Source: Eurosta solidaginis (lineage: Eukaryota > Arthropoda > Insecta > Diptera > Tephritidae). From it: a stretch of DNA of 64,000 nucleotides. Within the stretch, counting starts at the first letter, position 1. Every line of letters begins with the position of its first letter. A model generated the notes under the pieces. That model saw nothing but the letters and a program-made list of their open reading frames with translations. It made no database searches and was not told where the DNA came from. Below are positions 23,377 to 34,081 of the stretch, one piece after another. The stretch spans positions 184,545,596 to 184,609,595 of the forward strand of contig NC_090321.1 of assembly GCF_040869045.1 (NCBI RefSeq), in the 5' to 3' direction. Position numbers and translations under genes: made by a program.

Positions 23377-26300
23377 TATACTCAGTTGAGCAGAGCTCAC
23401 AGAGTATATTAAGTTTGATTGGATAACGGTTGGTTGTACATATATAAAGGAATCGAGATAGATATAGACTTCCATATATCAAAATAATCAGGATCGAAAA
23501 AAAATTTGATTGAGCCATGTCCGTCCGTCCGTCCGTCCGTCCGTCCGTCCGTCCGTCCGTCCGTTAACACGATAACTTGAGTAAATTTTGAGGTATCTTG
23601 ATGAAATTTGGTATGTAGGTTCCTGAGCACTCATCTCAGATCGCTATTTAAAATGAACGATATCGGACTATAACCACGCCCACTTTTTCGATATCGAAAA
23701 TTTCGAAAAACCGAAAAAGTGCGATAATTCATTACCAAAGACAGATAAAGCGACGAAACTTGGTAGATGAGTTGAATTTATTACGCAGAATAGAAAACTG
23801 GTAAAATTTTGGACAATGGGCGTGGCACCGCCCACTTGTAAAAGAAGGTAATTTAAAACTTTTGCAAGGTGTAATTTGGCAGTCGTTGAAGATATCATGA
23901 TGAAATTTGTCAGGAACGTTACTACTATTACTATATGTACGCTTAATAAAAATTAGCAAATTCGGGGAAGGACCACGCCCACTTTTAAAAAAAATTTTTT
24001 TTTTTAAGTAAAATTTTTACAAAAAATTTAATATCTTTACAGTATATAAGTAAATTCTGTCAACATTCAACTCCAGTAATGATATGGTGCAACAAAATAC
24101 AAAAATAAAAGAAAATTTCAAAATGGGCGTGGCTCCGCCCTTTTTCATTTAATTTGTCTAGGATACTTTTAACGCCATAAGTCGAACAAAAATTAACCAA
24201 TCCTTTTGAAATTTGGTAGGGGAGTAGATTTTACGACGTTAACTGTTTTCTGTGAAAAAGGGCGAAATCGGTTGAAGCCACGCCCAGTTTTTATACACGG
24301 TCCACCGTCTGTCCTTCCGCTCGGCCGTTAACACAATAACTTGAGCAAAAATCGATATATCTTTACTAAACTTAGCACACGTACTTATCTGAACTCACTT
24401 TATCACGATATAAAAAATGGCCGAAATCCGACCATAACCACGCCCACTTTATCGATATCGAAAATTACGAAAAATAAAAAAATGTCATAATTCTATACCA
24501 AATACGAAAAAAGGGATGAAACATTGTAACTGGACTGATTTATTGACGCAAAATATAACTTTGGAAAAAACTTTGTAATATGGGTGTGACGCCTACCATA
24601 TTAAGTAGAAGAAAATGAAAAAGTTCTACAAGGCGAAATCAACAGCCCTTGGAATCTTGGCAGGAATACTGTTAGTGGTATTCCATATATAAATAAATTA
24701 GCAGTACCCGACAGATGATTTTCTGGATCACCTGGTCCACATTTTGGTCGATATCCCGAGAACGCCTTCACATATACATCTAAGGGCCACTCGCTTTTAA
24801 AACCCTCATTAATACCTTTAATTTGATATCCATATCGTACAAACACATTCTAGAGTCACCCCTGGCCCACCCTAATGGCGATATCTCGAAAAGGTGTCCA
24901 CCTATAGACCTAATGCCCACTCCCTATTAAAATGCTCAGTAACACCTTTCGTTTGATACCCATATCGTACAAACATTCTAGAGTCACCCCTGGCCCACCC
25001 TAATAGCGATATCTCGAAAAGGCGTCCACCTATAGACCTAATGCCCACTCCCTATTAAAATGCTCAGTAACACCTTTCGTTTGATACCCATATCGTACAA
25101 ACATTCTAGAGTCACCCCTGGCCCACCCTAATGGCGGTATCTCGAAAAGCCGTCCACCTATAGACCTAATGTCCACTCCCTCTTAAAATGCTCAGTAACA
25201 CCTTTCGTTTGATACCCATATCGTACAAACATTCTAGAGTCACCCCTGGCCCACCCTAATGGCGATATCTCGAAAAGGCGTCCACCTATAGACCTAATGT
25301 CCACTCCCTCTTAAAATGCTCAGTAACACCTTTCGTTTCATACCCATATCGTACAAACATTCTAGAGTCACCCCTGACCCACCTTAATGGCGATATCTCG
25401 AAAAGGCGTCCACCTATAGACCTAATGCCCACTCTCTCTTGAAATGCTCAGTAACACCTTTCGTTTGATACTCATATCGTACAAACATTCTAGAGTCACC
25501 CTTGGTCCACCTTTACGGCGATATCTCGAAAAGGCGACCACCTATTGAACTAAGGATTACCCCCTTTTAAAATACTCATTACCACCTTTCGTTTGATACC
25601 CATATCGTACAAACACATTCTAGAGTCACCTCTGGCCCACCCTAATGGCGATATCTCGAAAAGGCGTCCACCTATAGACCTAATGCCCACTCCCTCTTAA
25701 AATGCTCAGTAACACCTTTCGTTTGATACCCATATCGTACAAACATTCTAGAGTCACCCCTGGCCCACCCTAATGGCGATTTCTCGAAAAAGCGTCCACC
25801 TATAGACCTAATGCCCACTCCCTCTTAAAATGCTCAGTAACACCTTTCGTTTGATACCCATATCGTACAAACACATTCTAGAGTCACCCCTGCCCACCCT
25901 AATGACGATATCTCGAAAAGGCGTCCACCTATAGACCTCATGCCCACTCCCTCTTAAAATGCTCAGTAACACCTTTCGTTTGATATGGCGATATCTCGAA
26001 ACGGCGTCGACCTATGGAACTAAGGATCACTCCTTTTCAAAATACTCATTAACAGCTTTCATTCGATAACCATATCGTACAAACATATTCTAGAGTCACC
26101 CCTGGTCCACCTTTATGGCGATTTCTCGAAAAGGCGTTCACCTATAGAACTAAAGCCCATTCCCTTTTAAAATACTCATTACCACCTTTCATTTGATACC
26201 CATATCGTACAAACACATTCTAGAGTCACCCCTAGTCCACCTTAATGGCGATATCTCGAAAAGGCGTCCACCGATAGACCTAAGGCCCACTCCCTCTTAA

Positions 26301-26594
26301 AATGCTCAGTAACACCTTTCATTTGATACCCATATCGTACAAACAAATTCTAGAGTCAGCCCTGGTCCACCTTTATGGCGATATCCCTAAATGGCGTCCA
26401 TCAATAGAACTATGGCCTACTCTCTCTTAAAATACTCTTTAATACCTTCCATTTGATACACATGTCATACAACCACATTCCAGGGTTACCCTAGGTCCAT
26501 TTTCCTACATGGTGATTTCCCTTATTTTGTCTCCATAGCTCTCAACTGAGTATGTAATGTTCGGTTGCACCCGAACTTAGCCTTCCTTACTTGT
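23377..26594 (+). mobile_element. HINE copy 3 with 128-bp core variant
   Basis: Intact TATACTCAGTTGAGCAGAGC start and ccgaacttagccttccttacttgt end. The GTCC microsatellite is the longest in the window (about 11 units, 23519-23563). Confidence 0.85.
24775..26510 (+). repeat. Tandem core of HINE 3 (about 13 units, mostly 128 bp)
   Basis: The acaaac anchors at 24969, 25097 and 25225 give a 128-bp period. Units carry private variants (CTCAGTAACACC, TAGACCTAATG, CCCACCCTAATGG) not seen in copies 2a or 2b, showing array-specific homogenisation. Confidence 0.85.
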
Positions 26595-27480
26595 TTTTAT
26601 ATTGATATTGACTTCGCTGCAAGCAAATTGTAGGTCTTCTTCCTTTATTCATTTATAAATTTTTTTGCTATCGATTCTTGTTTTATTTCAAAATAGCATT
26701 CACATTCAGCTCTGCAGCATGTAATATAGCTAGTGGAACAAGTTTTGTTTGATTCCTTTAGTGGAAAGCAGCACAGACTATGGTGAACTATAAAGATAGG
26801 CTGGTTTTCGTGCCAAAGTTGACTTAATTTTAGTTGGCAGTTAATTGTTAAAATGGCATTTATTTTAAGTACACTGGGCGAGTGAATGATCAGAAGAAAT
26901 CGTGAATCACTTAACCCACTTAACGCAAATGACACTTTACCAAAAAAAAGCTCGCTGATAAAAAGAGCACGGCAATATTGTTAACAATGCTTACGATTCT
27001 TTTTTCTTGGCTTCCCTTTCCTTTCTCCTCTTATTTTTCTTCTTTGTTTTTCTTCCCATGTTTTCTTTTTTTTCTCACTTTCTTGTCTTCTGCTTGCTTG
27101 CTCTTATTATTACTTTCAACTTCTTCTTTTTTCACTTTTTTATTATTTACTCTATTTCTTCATCTTCTTGTTATCCTTTTCTCTCTATTTATATTTTCCC
27201 TTTTGTTTACTATCCGTCTATCCTATCAGTTTCGGACTTTTTGCTAATTTTTCATTAAGTGTTTCATTCTTTTAACTTTTGTCACCTTTTTCCTCCATAT
27301 CTGTATTTTTGTGCTTCCTTCTTCTTCGTTCTCTAGTATTGCAATTCAGCCCATTTTTCTTTTCCACTGTTTCTTCTGCTGTTCTTTTGCGGTTAGGGCC
27401 TCAACTCTTACTTTCCTTTTTGTTCGTTTCTCATTTTTCCACCTCTTCCGTTGTAGTGTTCCTACTAACCAAGTAAGCGT
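26595..27480. other. Unassigned DNA and a 470-bp pyrimidine-rich tract
   Basis: 26.6-27.0 kb shows nothing recognisable. 27000-27470 is strongly C/T-rich on the + strand, and its Phe/Leu/Ser frames are compositional. Confidence 0.5.
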
Positions 27481-27568
27481 AACGCCGCTGACAAAAAAAT
27501 CGGTCTGTGGAAAAAGTCGGCCTATGTAAAACAAATTCGAGTGGACCGACTTTTTTGCCATCGGCGTT
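27481..27568. repeat. 88-bp inverted repeat (hairpin)
   Basis: The 25-nt arms 27481-27505 and 27544-27568 pair at 22 of 25 positions around a 38-nt loop that repeats GTCGG. It could be a tiny MITE. Confidence 0.65.
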
Positions 27569-29639
27569 TCAACATCCACCGGTCAACCATCCAAACTAAA
27601 TCATCAACCACTTACTAATTGCAAGTTCATAGTTCACCTGACCCGCCCTTCTATATCTACCTTTAACTCAAGTACTCCTCAACCACTCTATGTTCCACCA
27701 GCCACCTAACCCTATTGGTCTTTTGCGCAGCAGCCAACTACCTTATTAACTATTTCTGTAGATTCACAGACTGCAATGGTCATTTTAGGTGTATATTAAT
27801 CGATTAACTGTAAGCCCATTTCACCAGTACTCTTTGGCATCAGCCACCTTCCAAATATCCATCATTTACTGATTCTATCGACAAATTTGGCACCATCCAC
27901 CATCATATTCGAATATGTTTCTGTATTTTTTTTTTTTTTTTTTTTTGGTAATGATGTTTTAATTTACTCCACCCCACCTAATCATATGGAGGGGAGAAGA
28001 CTACTTTAGGAGCCATTTATTGCAGCTCTTGGAAGTTAGCTCTTTTCGAAACCCCACATGAGCAAAAAATAAAAGGAAGAAAATCTAAGTAGAAGTTCAG
28101 TTAAGCTTGACTCCTAACTGGGCGCAAGGCCGCAAGATTTTTGAAGTTTACCACCCAAGCAAGTTCATATATGAAAGATATTTATTAAGGCTACTTCCGC
28201 CTTTGCTTAACTGTGATATTAACATTCCTTACCTCATTGATATTGTTTTAGCTATTTTGGTGCAAATTCGCATTCTTATTTGCACTCTTATATATTTCCT
28301 TCTGGTACTAGCAATCGAATTTCTGTGGGTTCAACGTATTGATATTAGCTAGCATTCGTATTCAATACAAACAAACCCTCGATCATCACCAACGTTTTTA
28401 ATGGCCGCTGTAAACCTTGACTTTGACCAATAATACTTTGGTTGTTTTGAGACTACAAATTTATTACTTGAGGAACTTAACATCAACAGTTGTTTTATGT
28501 GAAATACCAAATTGATCTGCTTCATACCAATTCTGCAATATATCCCTTTACCTATTTTCCAAACTATGCATGAACACTCGTAGCTTCGATAATGTCTTCT
28601 GCACATCCATTAAATCAAGAATCCATGCTTTTAAAATACAGACGAATTTGTCCGGAGCTCTTTACGAACCACCGCAGCACTTTAATGGCTCAAGTGTCCC
28701 AACATATCAGCGTACGCTTTGTTTACAAATAAATTGGATTCGCGATCATTATTCAGCATTCACAGCTGGCGGTCGACATGCATCACGATAATTGCTTTAA
28801 AACACAAATCGGTCAGCCAGACGCATGCTTGAATGTTTTTGCAAGACGTTGGCGCATGCGCATGACGCAGTTACATGGCGTAAAAATACCAAAAGAAGCG
28901 CAACAATCAAATCTGAATGCAGCTGGCTTAATTTATATACTAATGCATTCATAGCGTACAAATATGGTTACATTAACAGTAAATGCTTGAACCAAAACAA
29001 AAAAACATATAATGCTCGCACATTTGACCCGCAAGTCTGGCCATTTGTGTCACGCACATCGATAGCAAATATTCAATGCAAAGAAGAATACAAAAATATT
29101 TTATAAAAAAATTACAGAAATCCAAGCGCGTTGCTCAAGAAGTCTGCCATCTTATTTACGAGAGAATTTAAATTTATTTTTTGTGCCTTCTGCAAATTTT
29201 TTAATTTTCTTCTTGCCTTTGCTGCAAAATTCGTTGTGCAACACTCCTTTTTACTAACTGTAAACCAGGCTATGGTGTGTGCGCTTGGATTTGTTAATAC
29301 CGCAGATAAGGTTAATTGATTATGAGAATCACAACGGTCCGACGTATATTTGTGAAGCTGTTTGTCAACTTTGCTAAGCACAAATATATATATGTATGCA
29401 TGCGTGTACCATGCAAATGGTAATGCCACATGTTGCACATAACTTTCAGTCCACATTCAGCAAACGCATTGACTTAGTCACGATAAGAAGTGTGCGAGCT
29501 GGGTGGAAGCATTCAGAATAGGCTTAAGCTTTGTGGATGCAGGTCAAATTGTAAGTGTTTAAAATTTTTTTGTTGAAGAAACTAATTTTTTTTCCACATT
29601 TGTTATTAAATATTAGGCCTCCATGCATTCCAACCTTTA
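27569..29639. other. Intron DNA with no recognised feature
   Basis: Apart from a T run near 27930 I see no repeat family, exon or RNA gene in this stretch. Confidence 0.4.
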
Positions 29640-30370
29640 TTATTATCTATTGTGCTTGACCTTTCAGTATATTACTGTATGTGGGGGCTTTTAATATATC
29701 TAAGTACCTCTTCAGACTTTGTACTCCACATCACGAGGGAAGTTACGCTACCTATATGGGAGAATCTCTACCTTGCAAGAGCGACACATTCGCAGAGAAT
29801 GCTAATCCTGAAGAAAGTGGCAGAGAAAGGCTGTGAACCGTAGAATGCTGCTAGAGCACCCTGCTTGGCTAGATTATCAGCCTGTTCATTACCTTTATGT
29901 CCGCTATGCATCCGTGGACATTCTCTACCACAAACTTTTATTGCATGGATTTCTGCCTGAAATATAGTATGGCAGAAATCCGACCCATAGATACCATCTC
30001 CCCCTTTTTCTGAATGAACAGCTAAAAGTTACGTGAGATTTTGAACGCAGTGGCTATTGCAACATGTAGTTCCATTATGTGATTTTCTAAGTAGTTTCTT
30101 ATTGCATTTATATGCATATTATGTTTCCGATCTTTACCTCAGCAAAGCAAGTATTGCCTCTTTCCCTATAAGAATACTTTACTAGTCATTGCCGCTTGCT
30201 TAGTTTTTTTATTGCTGTTCTTTGCGTGATCTTCGGTCACCAAACAAAGAAAGCGTAGGAAGCATATGTGACCTCACAACTGTATTTAATGTGCAGGATA
30301 ATGTATCGGGAGATAGCTCCCATATTTTGCCACATAACCAGGTACAGGCGTAGAAGTTCGTGTTGCTTAT
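29640..30370 (-). pseudogene. Decayed LINE fragment (RNase H)
   Basis: The minus strand near 29840-29910 reads HSGHKGNEQADNLAKQGA, the C-terminal RNase H signature of RNase H-bearing LINEs. Just upstream (about 29945-30000) DGIYGSDF...FQAEIHA matches the first RNase H motif, with the middle deleted. Farther 5' (about 30240-30360) a weak match to the C-terminal part of an RT (KPKLLYAC) can be read. Stops and frameshifts abound. It lies antisense to the host gene, just before exon 4. Confidence 0.65.
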
Positions 30371-30566
30371 ATTTAAAGTAATTGAAGAGGTTTTTTCATT
30401 GGGTGGAATATATTTTTGCTTATACTTAGAAAGTCATGAAGCACTTTGCGAATTTTTAACTTCGATCTCAATCAAATAACATCGGATTATTAATGAAAGA
30501 ATTCTGCAATCAACCAATTCTTAACTCAACCAATAATTTTCTAAAACAAATATCTCTATCTTCTAG

Positions 30567-30744
30567 TCTGTGGTCGTCGAATGTTCCCCGAACCAAGAAT
30601 TGTGGGAGGATCGAATGCCGCTTTTGGACGTTGGCCTTGGCAAATCTCACTGCGACAGTGGCGCACATCAACTTATTTGCATAAGTGTGGAGCAGCGCTA
30701 CTAAATGAGAATTGGGCTATCACAGCAGCGCATTGTGTGGAAAA
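30567..30744 (+). CDS. Np: Exon 4 seen: activation site and catalytic His of the Np-like protease
   Basis: The acceptor is atcttctag (ends 30566) and the donor is GAAAA|gtaaag at 30744/30745. Split codon A|TC then TGT GGT. It encodes [10 protein letters not shown] followed by IVGG (I is residue 753 of the joined protein), so zymogen cleavage after Arg would free the Ile N-terminus. The cysteine at residue 743 is positioned to tether stalk and protease after cleavage, as known for two-chain proteases of this family. [10 protein letters not shown] and ITAAHC follow; His797 is the general base of the catalytic triad. The exon ends in phase 2 (AA), completed by C in the next exon to give Asn. Confidence 0.9.
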
Positions 30745-30820
30745 GTAAAGTCAATTAATATTAATTCATTTATGTTTTCGAAACTTTTAAGCAAGCCCAT
30801 ATTGATTTTTTTGTTTTCAG

Positions 30821-30973
30821 CGTTCCACCTTCTGATTTATTGCTACGCATGGGTGAATATGATTTGGCGGAAGAAGAAGAACCTTACGGTTATCAGGAAC
30901 GACGTGTACAAATAGTGGCATCACATCCACAATTCGATGCGAGAACGTTTGAATATGATTTGGCACTGCTTAG
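30821..30973 (+). CDS. Np: Exon 5 seen: catalytic Asp segment of the Np-like protease
   Basis: The acceptor is ttgttttcag (ends 30820) and the donor is CTTAG|gtgagt at 30973/30974, after a 76-bp intron. It encodes VPPSDLLLRMGEYDLAEEEE, then GYQERRVQIVASHPQFD and FEYDLALL. Asp847 in YDLALL is the catalytic aspartate. The RMGEYDL turn and the VxxxxSHPxFD strand are standard landmarks of trypsin-fold CLIP-type proteases. It ends with AG, completed by A in the next exon to give Arg. Confidence 0.9.
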
Positions 30974-31429
30974 GTGAGTTGATTGAGGAATTTAGCACAA
31001 TTCTATATGTTGTGAAGGAGGATCCATGGTCCCGGTGAATAATTACGATTTAATTATTTGTGTGCAGCAATCACAACAATAAGGCTGAACAGAGTTTGAC
31101 GAGACTTGGAACGAGATTTGAAACATAGATCATGCGAAAAGAAACTATCAATACTATAAAGCAGCTTCTAGTAGAATTGTCAGTTTTGCTTCAAAAATCA
31201 AGTGGAAACTAGTATTTATAACACTAGTTGTGCTCTGGCCGAGTTGTTGTGATAATTTCAAAAGCGCGTGTGGATCGGACTGCATTAGCAGGTTAAGAAA
31301 ATATAGCCAAATTAGTCATTTCCAAAGTGCATTTGTATGGGGATGTTTTCATCTAAAATGACGTATTTGGAGCAATGTTAATGTAATATTTTATTAGGTC
31401 ATGTAGGTCAAGTTTTAACCAATTTTGGA

Positions 31430-32470
31430 AAAGTGGGCAGTGCCACCGGGCTTCTTTGGAACACATTCGGGTTTTATTTCGGATTCAAATCGTATCCTTG
31501 GAACCACACAGGGACTATTTCTTCTGCCACTTTAGCATCACTTTAGGACTGTTTATGAGTTTAAAATATTCCCTTCAGGATAACTGAACCATATCGGTAT
31601 CATATGCCGGTCCCTTCCAGATCATTTCGGGAATAATTTGGGCGTTTTAGGGACTATCCACAGATCATCAGAAAAATTTCGGAATAGTTTTGGATAATTT
31701 GGTAAACAACTTTTCCGAATGGTTTTGGAAATTTATTCCAGGTTTTTATATATAATTTTTGGAACATTATTGGATCGTGTTTTGTTAGCTTTTGTAACCA
31801 TTTAGTACTATCGGGAACAATATCCAGTTTTAAGGCCCATATCAGGGCAAACTTAGGATAATTTCGCGACTTTTTTAAACACATTTCGGTATGATTCTAG
31901 GATAGCATGCGAATCGCTTCTACACTATCATTTGGAGACTGTTTTAAGGACCAGATCGGAGCGAATTTCGCATGACTTTAGGACTAGTTTCAGTGTTCTT
32001 TCCGGGCTATTTTCGGATACTTTCGGGATAATTTTCGAAACAATTTGCGTCTGCTTTCGGATAATTTCGGAATTGTTGCCGCACACTTTGTGATCTTTTT
32101 GGGACTATTTTGCTATCGGATCAAATTGGTATCATTTCGAATCTGGCTTTCATATTTTTGATACTTAATAGGGATAACTTTCGAAAAATTTTAAGATTAA
32201 CTACGGATCAACTAGAAATAGTTTCTGCACTATAACCAAATCATTTCAGGAGAGGTTTACCGGTGCTTTGAGTACTATTTTTGGAGTGTGTTCTGGCTCA
32301 ATTTGAAATTGTTTCTGGGATTGTTACGGGATCAACGGGATGTTTTAATACTGCGACTGTTCCATTTGGGGACTATCTCTGGAAAATTTTAGGATTATTT
32401 TCGGACATAATTTTGGTTCTATTTCGGGATTACTTTTTGGACCATTTCGTGTTCAGAATTTGTTTTTTTG
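31430..32470 (+). repeat. Degenerate ~20-bp minisatellite, TTTCGGGACTATTT type
   Basis: Within the intron between exons 5 and 6, loose units such as TTTTGGGACTATTTTC, TTTCGGGATAATTTTCG and TTTCGGATAATTTCGG recur. No exon or ORF is supported here. Confidence 0.55.
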
Positions 32471-32571
32471 ATAAGAACGAACTTTTTTTCGTCTTAATTC
32501 AAAGAAAATGTAAATGCCTCTCGTCACTATTTGCGTTTCCTTAAAACTATAAATGTCCCTCTTTTTTTCAG

Positions 32572-32843
32572 ATTCTATGAGCCTGTGGTGTTCCAGCCGA
32601 ACATCATACCCGTTTGTGTGCCAAACAGCGATATTGATTTCGTTGGCCAGACCGCCTTTGTCACTGGTTGGGGAAGACTCTATGAAAATGGGCCACTGCC
32701 AAGCGTGTTGCAGGAGGTTGCTGTGCCAGTCATCAACAATACCATTTGTGAGACCATGTATCGCGTAGCTGGTTTCATTGAACACATACCGCACATATTT
32801 ATTTGTGCAGGCTGGAAGAAAGGTGGCTACGATTCCTGTGAAG
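32572..32843 (+). CDS. Np: Exon 6 seen: C-terminal barrel of the Np-like protease, S1 Asp
   Basis: The acceptor is ctttttttcag (ends 32571) and the donor is GAAG|gtatgt at 32843/32844, after a 1598-bp intron that contains a degenerate minisatellite. It encodes FYEPVVFQPNIIPVCVPN, then TAFVTGWGRLYE, PSVLQEVAVPVINN, IPHIFICAGW and YDSCEG. Asp939 lies six residues before the nucleophile, which predicts cleavage after Arg or Lys. INNTIC contains a possible N-glycosylation sequon. The ORF-like ATG at 32531 lies in the intron. Confidence 0.9.
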
Positions 32844-32913
32844 GTATGTATCCTATTATTACTATTAAGTGAATTTCAATTATTTTTTTAATTATTTTTA
32901 TTTTTATGCAAAG

Positions 32914-33077
32914 GTGACTCTGGTGGTCCGATGGTGCTGCAACGTGAAGACGATAAACGTTTTCAGTTGGGCGGTGTTATTTCATGGGGCATTGGCTGTG
33001 CGGAGGCAAATCAACCTGGCGTTTATACGCGCATCTCTGAATTCAGAGATTGGATAAATCAAATATTGCAGTTTTAG
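32914..33077 (+). CDS. Np: Exon 7 seen: catalytic Ser and stop of the Np-like protease
   Basis: The acceptor is ttatgcaaag (ends 32913), after a 70-bp intron. The split codon G|GT gives GDSGGP with Ser945 as nucleophile. [19 protein letters not shown] supplies the Gly positions of the S1 pocket wall, and the C-terminus [11 protein letters not shown] forms the usual terminal helix before TAG at 33075-33077. The protease domain is 244 residues, a normal length, and His797, Asp847 and Ser945 are all present, so the enzyme should be active. Confidence 0.92.
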
Positions 33078-33380
33078 AAGAAATTGAATCATAAACACAG
33101 GTTGAATAGATAAATAGACTTTAAAACTGCATTTTTATGATAATATAGTTAGTTAAAATTACTAAATCAGTGATGCACAGCCTTGCGACATCTGTCAGTA
33201 AAAGCTATTAATGTTCTTCTTAGTTTACTGTAATCGTATTCTGCAGCATAAGATGATTACTGCTTGCTTGAACTGCACGTAGCTCTCAGAGTGTTCAAGG
33301 TGCATCTCTAGACTAACACTATAATATTTACGTTTGCTCTTATCCTCTCTCAAATTGTTTGCTCTGCGCGGATAAATAAA
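33078..33380 (+). promoter_or_regulatory. 3' UTR and candidate polyadenylation signal of the Np-like gene
   Basis: AATAAA occurs at 33375-33380, about 300 bp after the stop. It is the first canonical signal seen downstream of 33077. The cleavage site is not determined from sequence alone. Confidence 0.45.
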
Positions 33381-34081
33381 TTGCTCAGTTCTCGCATAAC
33401 TTAGAATGAAACTGTAAAGAGGCCATGCCTCTGTTTAAGGCAGTAGAATCTTCCTACGCGAGGCAATTTTTTTTTTTTTACTATCAAAGTAAAGACATTT
33501 TTCAATTTTCATTATCGGTTTTCTTTTCACCTTACATCAAGACATAAAGATTATTAATGTAATTTATTTGATTTTAGCTGTTAGTTTAGTGAATAATTAA
33601 ATCAACATAAAATGTGATTTTTAACGCAAAATATTCATATATTTATAAATATTCGCAGAATCGCTTGCAGCTTTCAGCATTTTTCTATTTAGCGCATCAC
33701 ATTTTGTTGACTATATAAATTAAACAAAAAAAAATAATAATTTTGTTTAAGTACATAATGTTCATATTATTAAACAAATATTAGTTTAGAATAATTAATT
33801 GTACATAATTTATATAAATAATTTTTAACTTAAAAAAACAACCCAATGCTGTATTTAAAATTCGATTTAGTTTATTTTATAATTTTAGTAATTTAGTTAT
33901 TAATTAAAAATTATATTGCAATAATGTACTTTGTACTTACTCATGTAATTAAGTATTTTAAATGATTTGCATATTTTAGAAAATGTTTTTTAAAAACATA
34001 TTTCAGTCATAATTCACAATTGTGTTATTTATTAACTAATAAAAAACATAAAAAATTACAAAATATATAATTTGAAATTTT
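33381..34081. other. Very A/T-rich downstream region
   Basis: This follows the gene's 3' end and contains long A and T runs and scattered ATTTA motifs. No gene was seen. Confidence 0.45.

Larger units (their letters stand above)
6652..30566 (+). other. Giant intron (23,915 bp) made mostly of transposable elements
   Basis: The intron is bounded by the donor gtgagt at 6652 and the acceptor tatcttctag ending 30566. It holds a degenerate minisatellite (6.8-7.2 kb), two tandem HINE copies with their duplicated spacer (7.35-18.57 kb), a 158-bp satellite (18.8-20.3 kb), two inverted-repeat elements (20.4-21.9 kb), another HINE (23.4-26.6 kb), polypyrimidine tracts, and an antisense LINE remnant near 29.6-30.4 kb. 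No additional exon with correct phases was recognised inside it. Confidence 0.75.
2892..33077 (+). other. Np: Gene span: Notopleural-like trypsin-family protease (partial at 5' end)
   Basis: Seven exons (2892-3049, 4512-6045, 6118-6651, 30567-30744, 30821-30973, 32572-32843, 32914-33077) join in frame to 996 residues plus TAG. Every junction is GT-AG and every phase agrees. Domain order is a six-Cys CLIP-like knot (residues 11-49), a Thr/Pro-rich Cys-free stalk (about 53-740), and a trypsin-like domain (753-996) after the activation site PEPR/IVGG. Fly relatives with this layout (Stubble, filzig, Notopleural) are surface or apical-matrix proteases of epithelia, usually anchored by an N-terminal membrane segment. 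That segment is not seen here and is probably upstream. The protease sequence fits Notopleural best from memory; Stubble and filzig are the alternatives. Introns are 1462, 72, 23915, 76, 1598 and 70 bp. The largest is packed with transposons, and no TE has damaged an exon. Confidence 0.82.
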
